Source of the DNA: Phycisphaerae bacterium
Lineage (GTDB): Bacteria; Planctomycetota; Phycisphaerae; UBA1845; Fen-1342
Direction of reading: 5' to 3'
Length of the DNA: 64,000 nt
Assembly: GCA_030428945.1 (NCBI GenBank)
Contig: JAUIEC010000007.1
Coordinates: 1-64,000, forward strand
In this document: positions 16,544 through 24,932 of the stretch, one piece after another
Layout of the letters: each line of letters opens with the position of its first letter
How positions within the stretch are numbered: position 1 is the first letter of the stretch
The notes under the pieces: model-generated
Seen by the model: only the letters and a program-made list of their open reading frames with translations
What the model was told of the DNA's origin: nothing
Database searches by the model: none
Translations under genes and position numbers: made by a program

Positions 16544-17688
16544 CCCGCCTCCCCGCCACCCGCCGCTCGTTCACGCTCGTCGAAGTCGTCCTGGCGATGG
16601 TGATCATGACGATCCTGATGGGCGGCATGGCCTCGGCCATCGTGCTGGCCTCGCGGGTCCTGCCGGACGACAACCACCCGGTCACGCTGCAGCGGATGGC
16701 CACGACCACGGCCGCCGACCTGGCCGCCGAACTCGCGACCGCCACGCGGATCATCAGCAGCAGCGCCCGCATGATCGAATTCCAGGTACCGGATCGCGGG
16801 CACGGCGCCGCCGGGCCCGAGACGATCCGCTATGAATGGTCCGGCACCCCGCTGGATCCGATCGAGCGAACCTACAACGGCGGCAGTCCGGTCACGGTCG
16901 CGACGCAGGTGACGGCGTTCGACCTCGCCCTGCAGACGGATGTCCGTCGCCTGCAGGGCCTGCCGCGGGTGGCAATGTTCACGGACGCGCTCGACGCACC
17001 GGTGACGGCCCGCCAGTCGCTGCTGGAATCGTGGGGCTTCGAAGTCGACGTGATCCTCAGCACCGACACGGCCGGAGACACGGTCACGGCGGCGACGACC
17101 GCGGATGTGCACTACTTCCTGCTGGACATCTGGTTCGCCGACGGCGCGATCCTCTCGAACCTGGGGGCCTCTTCGACCCTGAACCTGGCGCGCGGCGCGG
17201 TGATCGAGCACGGCGAACTGCTCAAGGACTACGGATTGTCGTCCGGCTTCACCGTTCTCCTGGCCAACAGTTCCACCGTCCAGGTCGCCGACGACACGCA
17301 CGTAATCACCGCCGCGTTCCCGACCGGCAACCTGATGATCGGCTCCAGCGCCCTGCCGCTGCTGAACGCCACCGGCAAAGCCAGCGGCGGACAGACGCTC
17401 GTGACCTACTCGGCCGCCGACAACCTGACCGTCCACGAAATCCACTCGACCACCACCAACGGGACGGCCGCAGCCCGCCGGGTCAAGCTGCCGTGGGCCG
17501 ACGCGACGTTCTACGTCAACGACCTGAACGACGAAGGGAAGACCCTGCTGCGACGTTCCCTGATCTGGGCCGCCGCCCCGGTCTGCTACGCCCGCGCCAG
17601 CGTGACCCTGCAGTGCGGCGCCGAAACCTCCGGCCAGGTTCAGACCGAAGTCCACCTGCTCAACATGCCTCGCGTGGAAGGGTTGTGA
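16540..17688 (+). CDS. Minor pseudopilin (GspJ/PilW-like) with fused C-terminal domain
   Basis: 382 residues, about twice a normal GspJ. The prepilin motif is 'RRSFTLVEVVLAMVIMTILM' near residues 8-27. An unusual domain follows residue 180 ('YFLLDIWFADGAILSNLGAS', 'ADDTHVITAAFPTGNLMIGS', 'LNDEGKTLLRRSLIWAA'). It recalls an amidotransferase- or ThuA-like alpha/beta fold seen fused to prepilins in planctomycetes; that reading is tentative and no catalytic residue is claimed. It starts inside the stop of the GspH-like gene and ends 2 bp before the next pseudopilin gene. Confidence 0.8.
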   Translation: MTRLPATRRSFTLVEVVLAMVIMTILMGGMASAIVLASRVLPDDNHPVTLQRMATTTAADLAAELATATRIISSSARMIEFQVPDRGHGAAGPETIRYEWSGTPLDPIERTYNGGSPVTVATQVTAFDLALQTDVRRLQGLPRVAMFTDALDAPVTARQSLLESWGFEVDVILSTDTAGDTVTAATTADVHYFLLDIWFADGAILSNLGASSTLNLARGAVIEHGELLKDYGLSSGFTVLLANSSTVQVADDTHVITAAFPTGNLMIGSSALPLLNATGKASGGQTLVTYSAADNLTVHEIHSTTTNGTAAARRVKLPWADATFYVNDLNDEGKTLLRRSLIWAAAPVCYARASVTLQCGAETSGQVQTEVHLLNMPRVEGL

Positions 17689-17690
17689 CC

Positions 17691-19019
17691 ATGAGACGAT
17701 GCCGCGCCCGCGGGCTGACACTGGTGGAGATGGTCGTCTCGATCCTGCTGGTCGGGATGCTGCTCGTGGCCGCCTTCGGCACGATCGGCGCCACGCAGCG
17801 CACGCGGTACGCCGCGGCCGACCAGCGGCGGGCGTGGGACCTGGCCCAGGCGCTGATGTCGGAGATCCTCGAACAGCAGTACGCCGACGAAGAGGACATG
17901 GCCCTGCTTCAGCAGGTGGTCCTCGGACTCGGCACGCCGATCACCGTGACCCTCGGCCTCGACCTCGGCGAGCCCGCCAGCACGCGGGCGCCGTTCGACG
18001 ACATCGACGACTACCACGGCTGGACCGCCAGCCCGCCCCAGGAAAAAGACGGCACCGTCCTGAGCAACCTGACCGGCTGGACCCGCAGCGTGGCCGTTGC
18101 CACCGTTCAGCACAGCAAGCCGACCGTCGTCAGCAGCCAGGACGACGGCCTCAAGCGGATCACGGTCACCGTTCAGTATGACGGCACCACGCTGGCGGAA
18201 CTGGTCGCCCTCCGGTCGCTGCAGATCCCGGACACGCAGGCCTGCTGCCTGCCGGACGGTTCGACCCTGGACATGACCACCACCGTCTGCGCCCACTACG
18301 GCGGAACCAGCGCCGGGGCCGGGTCCAACTCGCTGAACACGACCTGCCCGCCGCCCCCCGTACCGGGGCCGGTCTTCGAGGGCTTTGTCGAACAGAAACG
18401 ACCGTGGGACGGGCAGTCGTTCACGATCGATCCGGTCCCCGGCACACAGGAAGGCGACCTGCTGATCGCTGCGGTGGTCACGGACGGGCAGACCGCCGGA
18501 CTGCTGAGCGCCCCGGTCGGCTGGCAGATCATCACCACCCTGAGCCGCGACAACACCGTCTCGATGGCCGTCTGGTGGAAGCTCGCGACGGCCTCCGAAC
18601 CGACCGGCCACACCTTCTCGTGGGGCGAGAACCAGCAGGCCTACGGATGGATCATGCGCTTCACCGCGCACGATCCGGTCACTCCGATCAACGCCATGGC
18701 GACCGCCACGGCCAGGAGCACCGGCAACACCAACCCCACCAGCCCGGCCGCCTGGACGACCGTGCCCAACACGCTCGTCCTGCGGATCGGCGGGTTCGAT
18801 GACGACGACATCGTCGTGAACGACCCCGGCCTGCCGGACCACACGCCCATCACGATGGACAAGTCCAACCTGCTGCTGGACACCGTCTCGGGCGGGGCCG
18901 GGTATGTCCTGCAGGGCAACCCCGGCGACACCGGCACGTCGACCTTCTCGCTGACCCAGGAAGAGGAATCCCTCACCGTGACGATCGCGATCGCCCCGGC
19001 CGACACGGAAGGCGGGTAA
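17691..19019 (+). CDS. Minor pseudopilin (GspI-like) fused to CCLPDG Cys-rich module and beta-sandwich domain
   Basis: 442 residues. Residues 1-170 are a pseudopilin with motif 'RGLTLVEMVVSILLVGMLLV'. Near 190 comes a Cys-rich segment, 'ACCLPDGSTLDMTTTVC' with further Cys and Gly-rich spacing, of the kind repeated in many secreted planctomycete proteins. From about 225 to the end is a beta-rich domain ('GDLLIAAVVTDGQTAGLLSA', 'MAVWWKLATASEPTGHTFSW', 'AYGWIMRFTAHDPVTPINAM') resembling domains of surface or tail-like proteins. Ordinary GspI is about 125 residues, so the extension is three quarters of the protein and probably sits exposed at the filament tip. Start is the ATG after GGTTGTGACC. 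Confidence 0.82.
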   Translation: MRRCRARGLTLVEMVVSILLVGMLLVAAFGTIGATQRTRYAAADQRRAWDLAQALMSEILEQQYADEEDMALLQQVVLGLGTPITVTLGLDLGEPASTRAPFDDIDDYHGWTASPPQEKDGTVLSNLTGWTRSVAVATVQHSKPTVVSSQDDGLKRITVTVQYDGTTLAELVALRSLQIPDTQACCLPDGSTLDMTTTVCAHYGGTSAGAGSNSLNTTCPPPPVPGPVFEGFVEQKRPWDGQSFTIDPVPGTQEGDLLIAAVVTDGQTAGLLSAPVGWQIITTLSRDNTVSMAVWWKLATASEPTGHTFSWGENQQAYGWIMRFTAHDPVTPINAMATATARSTGNTNPTSPAAWTTVPNTLVLRIGGFDDDDIVVNDPGLPDHTPITMDKSNLLLDTVSGGAGYVLQGNPGDTGTSTFSLTQEEESLTVTIAIAPADTEGG

Positions 19020-19023
19020 ACCG

Positions 19024-19929
19024 ATGACTGCCACCCGGACCCGCTCGTACCGCCGGCGCGGAACCGCCTACGCGTTCTTCCTGATGACCACCCTGCTGGT
19101 GACGATCATCGGCATGGCCGGACTGCGCGTCGCCGGCATCGGGCTGCGCTCGGCGGTCGCCATCAACCAGCAGGTCGAAGCCCAGGCCTGCGCGCAGAGC
19201 GGCGTCGAACTGGGACTGGTCGCGCTGAACCGGACCAACAACTGGCGCGACAACCTGCCGGTGGACACCTGGAGCACCCCCGTCGCGGTCGGCAACGGGC
19301 TGGCTTCCTGGAAAATCAAGCCCGTCGTCGGAACCACGTTCACCGGCAAACGAAACGGGAGCGTCCGCGTCTACGGACGCGGCACCGCGGGCGATGCGAC
19401 CTGGCTCTACAGCGTCGAGGTGCAGCCACCGGCCGAAGTCCTGCTGGACAACGAACTGACCAACGGAGACCTCGAGAGCGGCACCGCCACGCCCTGGTTC
19501 GCCTACGGCAGTTGCGCGGTGCAGTACGCCGACTGGAACGTCTACGAAGGCGGCGGCAGCCTGCACGTGGCCGGCCGCGCCCCCGGTTCCGGCGCCGGGC
19601 AACTGGTCCAGGGACTGGTCAGCGGCGGCACGGTCCGCGCCCAGGCCTACGTCTCCGTCAACGGCACGCCTCAGCCGGTCTGGATGCGCCTGGAGGTGCA
19701 GAGCACGGCCGGCACCCAGCAGTTCGAAATCGCCACCGCCGCATCCGTCGCCAAGTGGCGGGCCCTCGGCGGAACGATCACGCCGACCTGGGACGGAACC
19801 CTGACCTCGGCCGCGCTGCTGATCGGTTCGGACGACACCGAGGAACTGCTGATCGATGCCGCCCGGTTCATGCTGATGCCCGCCCCGCCCGGCCCGATCG
19901 ATGGCACCTGGCAACGCGAACCGGACTGA
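19024..19929 (+). CDS. GspK/PilX-like pilus assembly protein with carbohydrate-binding-like C-terminal domain
   Basis: 301 residues. The N-terminus has a basic leader and one hydrophobic helix ('GTAYAFFLMTTLLVTIIGMA', residues 13-32), then 'AINQQVEAQACAQSGVELGL', the PilX/GspK-type helix that follows the membrane anchor. From about residue 140 the protein turns beta-rich, with 'LLDNELTNGDLESGTATPWF' opening a domain like the CenC/CBM4-9 carbohydrate-binding modules. That assignment is by pattern only. It begins 4 bp after the previous stop, last of a four-gene pseudopilin operon, and converges on the histidine kinase gene. Confidence 0.75.
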   Translation: MTATRTRSYRRRGTAYAFFLMTTLLVTIIGMAGLRVAGIGLRSAVAINQQVEAQACAQSGVELGLVALNRTNNWRDNLPVDTWSTPVAVGNGLASWKIKPVVGTTFTGKRNGSVRVYGRGTAGDATWLYSVEVQPPAEVLLDNELTNGDLESGTATPWFAYGSCAVQYADWNVYEGGGSLHVAGRAPGSGAGQLVQGLVSGGTVRAQAYVSVNGTPQPVWMRLEVQSTAGTQQFEIATAASVAKWRALGGTITPTWDGTLTSAALLIGSDDTEELLIDAARFMLMPAPPGPIDGTWQREPD

Positions 19930-19972
19930 GTAAGCAAGTAAGCACGTAAGCAAGTGAGCAAGTACGCAGGTT
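19930..19972. repeat. Short tandem repeat, AAGCAAGT units (period 8)
   Basis: Four to five imperfect copies of AAGCAAGT lie immediately after the stop of the GspK-like gene, in the gap between convergent genes. Similar sequence is seen near 27.18 and 54.49 kb. Confidence 0.8.
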
Positions 19973-20002
19973 GGCTCGTGTGTCGGGGGCAGGTTCGCGT
20001 GC

Positions 20003-21574
20003 CTACGCGCCCAGCGGAATCTCGAACCAGACCAGGGCGCCGCCGCTCTCCGGACTGTTCTCCGCACCGATCCGGCCGCCGTGCGCTTCGGCCACCCGGC
20101 GGGTCACCCGCAGCCCCAGGCCGGTCGAATCGTCGCGGCTGCGGCGCTCGCTGAGCGCCACCAGGTCAATCCGCCCATCCGATTCGGGCAGCCCCGGGCC
20201 ATCGTCACCGACCGCGAAACGCAGCCCCCCCGCGGCCTGCGCGACCCGCACCTCGACCCGCGAACGGGCGTGCTGGATCGCGTTCCGCAGCAGGTTCTCG
20301 AGCGCCCGCAGCAGACGCCGCCCGTCCGCCTCGACCGTCTCCGGAACCGATTCGATCACCGTCTCGAGACGCACGCCACGCGCCTCGGCCAGCGGACCCA
20401 GCCCGCGAACCGCCTGGCGGACCAGTTCTCCCGGCGGAACAGGCTCGCGCAGCAGGTCGTCCTCCGCTTCCAGCCGGGCGATCTCCAGCAGGTCGTCGGC
20501 CAGGTCACGAACCCGGTCGGCATCGTACTGCGCGACCTGGATCAACTCGCGCAGTCGCTCGCGCGAAGCGTCGTCGTCACGCTCGGCCAGCAGCATCTCG
20601 GCCCGGTCCAGGCAGGCCGTCAGCGCGGTCAGCGGCGTCCGCAGATCGTGCGAAACCTGCGCGATCCATTCGCGACGATTGACCTCGCGCTGCGCGAGAC
20701 CGCCCAGCAGCGCCGCGACCCGCCCGCGCATCGCGTTCATCGCGCCCGCCAGCACGGTGATCTCGTCGCGGCCGCCGACTTCGAACGGCGCCGGCAGCCC
20801 GCCATCGGCGCCCAGTGGCTGGGCGGCCTGCTCCGCGAGGCGCGACAGGCGTCGCGTGACGAAACGGCTCAGCCCCCAGAGCAGCACCATCGTGACGCCG
20901 ATCGCCAGGCCAATCGTCAGGGCGCTGCTGACCAGGCTCTTGCGGGCCAGCGAACGCTGCAACTGCTCGTCGTCGGTCACGATCCAGCCGGAGAACGTGT
21001 TCGGGTCGAAGTCGCTCTCGCAGACGTGCCCGTCCGCGTCATCGTGCACCGAAACCATCACCAGCGTGCCGACGTGCCGCTGGTCACGCTGCTTGGGCGC
21101 ATAGATCACGTGCGCCCGGCGGCCGTCCTCGCCCAGGTCGATGTCGGTGTGCGACTCGATGCCGTGCGGCCACGCGCTGCCCCGCGGCCACGGCAGCCAG
21201 GTCGACTTGTGCTGCACGCGATAGTCCTGGTCCAGCCAGACGTAGCCCTCGCCGCCGACCATCATCCGCTCGACCAGGGCCCGCGATTCGGCGGTCGGCT
21301 CGGTCCGGCCGGTCTGGGGATCCGTCGCGCCAAGCAGCATGGCGTCGGCCAGTTGATCCAGCAGTTCGTCGATCGGCGTACCGGCCCCGTCGGCCAGCGG
21401 ATCAAACACGTAGACCTCGCCCGGGGTCGGCAGGCCGAGGTACTGGACCAGCCGGTCGTAGAGCGGCGCGACGATGAACTCGAAGACCAGCAGCAGGACG
21501 CCGAGCAGGACGGCGAGGCGGAAGGCGAGCCGGTTGTACCAGCGCACACGAACCCCGTCGTCCGCGGCTGTCAC
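20003..21574 (-). CDS. Two-component sensor histidine kinase
   Basis: 523 residues. Membrane helix 1 at about 17-35, periplasmic sensor region 40-212 (no recognised domain), membrane helix 2 at 215-236, then HAMP. The HisKA box is 'WIAQVSHDLRTPLTALTACL' with phospho-accepting His309. The ATPase domain has N box 'ENLLRNAIQHA', G1 'GDDGPGLP' and G2 'STGLGLRVTRRVAEAHGG'. It autophosphorylates and signals to the response regulator encoded just upstream. GTG start overlaps the regulator's TGA (GTGA). Stimulus unknown. Confidence 0.93.
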   Translation of the reverse strand: MTAADDGVRVRWYNRLAFRLAVLLGVLLLVFEFIVAPLYDRLVQYLGLPTPGEVYVFDPLADGAGTPIDELLDQLADAMLLGATDPQTGRTEPTAESRALVERMMVGGEGYVWLDQDYRVQHKSTWLPWPRGSAWPHGIESHTDIDLGEDGRRAHVIYAPKQRDQRHVGTLVMVSVHDDADGHVCESDFDPNTFSGWIVTDDEQLQRSLARKSLVSSALTIGLAIGVTMVLLWGLSRFVTRRLSRLAEQAAQPLGADGGLPAPFEVGGRDEITVLAGAMNAMRGRVAALLGGLAQREVNRREWIAQVSHDLRTPLTALTACLDRAEMLLAERDDDASRERLRELIQVAQYDADRVRDLADDLLEIARLEAEDDLLREPVPPGELVRQAVRGLGPLAEARGVRLETVIESVPETVEADGRRLLRALENLLRNAIQHARSRVEVRVAQAAGGLRFAVGDDGPGLPESDGRIDLVALSERRSRDDSTGLGLRVTRRVAEAHGGRIGAENSPESGGALVWFEIPLGA

Positions 21575-22281
21575 GGCGCTTCCCGCATGCGATAGCCGAC
21601 GCCCCAGACCGTCTCGAGCAGGTGCGGATCGCTCGGGTTCTCCTCGATCTTGGTCCGCAGCCGACGGACATGCAGATCGACCGTGCGCGTGTCGCCGTCG
21701 AAGCTCGCCCCCCAGACACGATCGAGAAGCTGGTCACGCGTCCAGACGCGGCCCGGATTCCGCAGCAGGAACAGCAGCAGGTCGAACTCGCGCGGCTTCA
21801 GTTCGATCGGCTCGGCGTGGCGGGCGGCCTGGCGCGACTCGGGATCGGCCCACAGCGGCCCGAGCGTGATCCGCCCGTTGCCCAGCGTGCGTCCGGCCCG
21901 CCGCATGACGCTGCGGATCCGGGCGATCAGTTCGGGAACATGAAACGGCTTGACGATGTAGTCGTCGGCCCCGACATCGAGACCTCGGACGCGTTCCTCG
22001 GGCGCATCGCGGGCCGTCAGAACGATGATCGGCACCGAGCGGCCTTCCTCGCGCAGGCGGCGGCAGAGGTCCAGGCCATCCCCGTCCGGCAGCCCGAGAT
22101 CCAGCAGGATCAGGTCGAAGGATCGCTTGACCGCGGCGGCCGCGTCGGAAAACGAAACGCTGACCGCGACATCGAACCCGGCGCCGCGCAGGACGTCGAG
22201 CAGTTCGGTTCGAATGCGGGGATCATCTTCGACCAGCAGCAGGCGATTGGCGGCGGTTCGAGGCATCGCGGGGTCCGGCAT
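21571..22281 (-). CDS. OmpR/PhoB-family response regulator
   Basis: 236 residues from the ATG giving MPDPAMPRTAANRLLLVEDD. The receiver domain has the acidic pair (E18/D19-D20), phospho-acceptor Asp61 in 'LILLDLGLPDGDGL', Thr in 'IIVLTARDAPEERV' and Lys in 'DDYIVKPF'. The winged-helix output domain carries 'LKPREFDLLLFLLRNPGRVW' and 'TVDLHVRRLRTKIEENPSDP'. It binds DNA as a dimer after phosphorylation by the overlapping kinase gene. Other in-frame starts exist (ATG 22266, and upstream GTG); 22281 gives the usual family length. Target genes unknown. Confidence 0.93.
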   Translation of the reverse strand: MPDPAMPRTAANRLLLVEDDPRIRTELLDVLRGAGFDVAVSVSFSDAAAAVKRSFDLILLDLGLPDGDGLDLCRRLREEGRSVPIIVLTARDAPEERVRGLDVGADDYIVKPFHVPELIARIRSVMRRAGRTLGNGRITLGPLWADPESRQAARHAEPIELKPREFDLLLFLLRNPGRVWTRDQLLDRVWGASFDGDTRTVDLHVRRLRTKIEENPSDPHLLETVWGVGYRMREAP

Positions 22282-22491
22282 GGGGTCGGGAATCACGGGC
22301 AAACGTCCCGGCCATTGTAGAAAACCCGAAGTGACGCCGCAGCCGACCCACGGGCGACGGAGCGGAAACTTCACACCGGAAACACGGCGGAAACAACCGG
22401 ACCGGCCCGCGCCCGGCGACCGCGCGAAGGGGCGATAAAGGGACCGCCCGCCAGCGGTCATCCCCCTTCTCGCGCCGCCCGGACGTCACCT

Positions 22492-23670
22492 TCAGGAACA
22501 GGCTTCCAGCGCGATCGCCACCGCGTTGCCGCCACCGAGACACAGCGACACGACGGCCTTTTTGCCGCCGGTCCGCTTCAGGGCGTGCAGCGCGGTCACC
22601 AGGCAGCGGGTGCCGCTGGCGCCGAGCGGGTGACCGATCGCGATCGCGCCGCCGTGAATGTTGATCTTTTCGCGCGGCAGTTCGAGCACCTTCTCGACCG
22701 CCAGCAGTTCCGAGGCGAAGGCCTCGTTGATCTCCCAGACGTCGACGTCGTCCAGCGACCAGCCGACCTTTTCGAGCAGCATCCGGCACGCGGGAATCGG
22801 CGCGACGAACACCTCGCGCGGGTGCATCCCGGACGTCGTGTGCCCGACGATCCGCGCCAACGGCGTCGCACCGGTCTTCTTCAGGCCGGCCTCGCTCGCG
22901 ACCAGCGTCATCGCGGCCCCGTCCGAAAGCTGCGAGGCGTTCCCGGCCGTGACGGTCCCGTCCTTCGCGAACGCCGGGCGCAGCAGGCCGAGCTTGTCGA
23001 CGGTGGTCTCGGCCCGGACCCCTTCGTCGCTGGTGACGGGCTCCTTGCCCTTCCGCGGCGGGACCGGGACGATCTCGTCGTCGAACCAGCCCTCCGACTG
23101 GGCCCGGGCGGTCAACTGGTGGCTGCGGGCGGCGTACTCGTCCTGGGCCTCCCGCGTCAGGTTGTGCTTGCCGGCGGTCTCCTCGGCGATCACGCCCATC
23201 AGGTCGCCGTCGTAGATGTTGACCAGCCCGTCGAACTGCAGGCAGTCGACCAGCCTGGCATCGCCGAACTTGTTGCCCGAGCGCATCTGCGGCGCCAGGA
23301 ACGGCGCGGTGCTCATCGATTCGATCCCGCCGGCCATGATCAGGTCGGCGTCGCCGCAGCGGATGATCTGGTCGGCGGACATCACCGTCTGCAGCCCGCT
23401 GCCGCAGACCTTGTTGATCGTGCTGCACGAAATCGTGTTCTCGCAGCCGGCCCCGAGCGCGACCTGCCGCGCCGGGTTCTGCCCGGCCCCCGCCTGCAGC
23501 ACCATCCCGACCAGGACCTCGTCCAGGTCAGCGGGGCTGGTCCTGCTGTCGGCCAGAAGGGCCTCGGCCACGGGAATGCCGATCTCGACCGCGGAGGTCC
23601 GTGCGAATCCGCCCAGGAAGCGGCCGATCGGGCTGCGTCGCGCGGCGGCGATGTACGAGTGCTGGGACAT
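22492..23670 (-). CDS. Acetyl-CoA acetyltransferase / 3-ketoacyl-CoA thiolase
   Basis: 392 residues, standard thiolase length. The acyl-accepting Cys89 is in 'STINKVCGSGLQTVM'; 'WEINEAFASELL' and 'HGGAIAIGHPLGASG' carry the Asn/His active-site loops; the second catalytic Cys is in 'VVSLCLGGGNAVAI' at the C-terminus. It condenses or cleaves acetoacetyl-CoA-type substrates. GAGGAACC precedes the ATG, which lies 1 bp past the acyl-CoA dehydrogenase stop. Third gene of an operon with two acyl-CoA dehydrogenases. Confidence 0.93.
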   Translation of the reverse strand: MSQHSYIAAARRSPIGRFLGGFARTSAVEIGIPVAEALLADSRTSPADLDEVLVGMVLQAGAGQNPARQVALGAGCENTISCSTINKVCGSGLQTVMSADQIIRCGDADLIMAGGIESMSTAPFLAPQMRSGNKFGDARLVDCLQFDGLVNIYDGDLMGVIAEETAGKHNLTREAQDEYAARSHQLTARAQSEGWFDDEIVPVPPRKGKEPVTSDEGVRAETTVDKLGLLRPAFAKDGTVTAGNASQLSDGAAMTLVASEAGLKKTGATPLARIVGHTTSGMHPREVFVAPIPACRMLLEKVGWSLDDVDVWEINEAFASELLAVEKVLELPREKINIHGGAIAIGHPLGASGTRCLVTALHALKRTGGKKAVVSLCLGGGNAVAIALEACS

Positions 23671-23671
23671 G

Positions 23672-24838
23672 TCAGGTTCCTCGAAGAACGAAGTCGGGCT
23701 CGCGAAGCACGTTGCGGGCAATCACGAGTCGCTGGATTTCACTGGTGCCTTCATACAGTTCGGTGATCTTGGCGTCGCGCAGCAGGCGCTCGGCCGGGTA
23801 CTCCTGGCAGTAGCCCCACCCGCCGTAGACCTGCAGCGCGGCGTTGGTCACGCGACTCGACATCTCGCTGGCGTACAGCTTGGCCATCGCCGCCTCGGCC
23901 GAATAGCCGCGCCCGTTCTGCTTCCGCCAGGCCGCCCGCCGCGTCAGCAGACGGGCCGCGTCGAGTTCGGTCCGCATGTCGGCCAGTTTCCACTGGATCG
24001 CCTGGAACTTCGAGATCGGACGGTCGAACTGTTCGCGGGTCTGGCTGTAGGCCCGGGCGTGCTGAAAGGCCGCCCGGGCGATGCCGATCGCCTGCGCCGC
24101 GACCCCGATCCGTCCGCCGTCGAGCGTGGCCAGGGCGATGTTCAGTCCACGTCCGATCTCGCCCAGGCGGTTCTCCTTGGGAATCACGCAGTCTTCGAAG
24201 ACCAGTTCGGCCGTACTGCTCGCGCGGATCCCGAGTTTCTTTTCGAGCTTGCTGACCCGCCAGCCGGGCGTCTCACGGTCGACGATGAAGGCGGTCATGC
24301 GGTGCTTTTCCGTCTCGCCGCTGGTCACCGCGAACAGCACGATCACGGACGCCTCGGCCGCGTTGGTCACGAAGCACTTGGTGCCGTTGACGTGCCAGCC
24401 GTCGTCCTTCTCGACGGCCCGGCAGCGGGCGGCCCCGGCGTCGCTGCCGCTGCCGGGTTCGGTCAGCGAGAAGCAGCCGATCGCTTCGCCGCTGGCGAGC
24501 GGCGGCAGGTACTTCTTCTTCTGCCCGGTCGAGCCGAAGTGCAGGATCGGATCGACGCACAGCGAATGGTGCGCCGACATCAGGATGCCGGTCGCCCCGC
24601 AGGCGGCCGACAGTTCCTCGACGACCGCGGCATAGAGCACGCAGTCGAGCCCCGCCCCGCCGTAGGTCTCGGGGACGTAGAGCCCCAGCAGGCCCATTTC
24701 AGCGAGTTGCGGAACCAGGCCCTCTTCGAAGCGCCCCTCCTCGTCGCGGAGGGCAGCCTTGGGTGCGATCTCGTTGTCACAGAAATCGCGGATCGCATTC
24801 AGCATTTCCTGCTGTTCGCCGTCCAGTGCGTAGTTCAC
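23672..24838 (-). CDS. Acyl-CoA dehydrogenase (first of two; downstream copy in operon)
   Basis: 388 residues from a GTG start (VNYALDGEQQEMLNAI). It has the family signatures 'CFSLTEPGSGSDAGAARCRA' (FAD/substrate region), 'GTKCFVTNAAEASVIVLFAV', 'LGIRASSTAELVFEDCVIP' and the C-terminal 'QVYGGWGYCQEYPAERLLRD', then 'YEGTSEIQRLVIARNVL' with the FAD-contacting region. It oxidises acyl-CoA to trans-2-enoyl-CoA with FAD and passes electrons to ETF. ETF genes are not in the window. It lies 94 bp after the other acyl-CoA dehydrogenase and 1 bp before the thiolase. Confidence 0.92.
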   Translation of the reverse strand: MNYALDGEQQEMLNAIRDFCDNEIAPKAALRDEEGRFEEGLVPQLAEMGLLGLYVPETYGGAGLDCVLYAAVVEELSAACGATGILMSAHHSLCVDPILHFGSTGQKKKYLPPLASGEAIGCFSLTEPGSGSDAGAARCRAVEKDDGWHVNGTKCFVTNAAEASVIVLFAVTSGETEKHRMTAFIVDRETPGWRVSKLEKKLGIRASSTAELVFEDCVIPKENRLGEIGRGLNIALATLDGGRIGVAAQAIGIARAAFQHARAYSQTREQFDRPISKFQAIQWKLADMRTELDAARLLTRRAAWRKQNGRGYSAEAAMAKLYASEMSSRVTNAALQVYGGWGYCQEYPAERLLRDAKITELYEGTSEIQRLVIARNVLREPDFVLRGT

Positions 24839-24932
24839 GGTGTGCCGCGCTCCGAAATGACCTGGTGAAGGCCGGACCTGCCCGCTGTTCCCGACGAGAC
24901 GGGCCCGGCGTACGCTGCGGTTTCCTCCGTGC

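Noticed and set aside
19930-20002. Attachment site or insertion-sequence remnant
   Set aside because: Only short tandem units are present; no integrase, transposase or flanking target duplication is visible.
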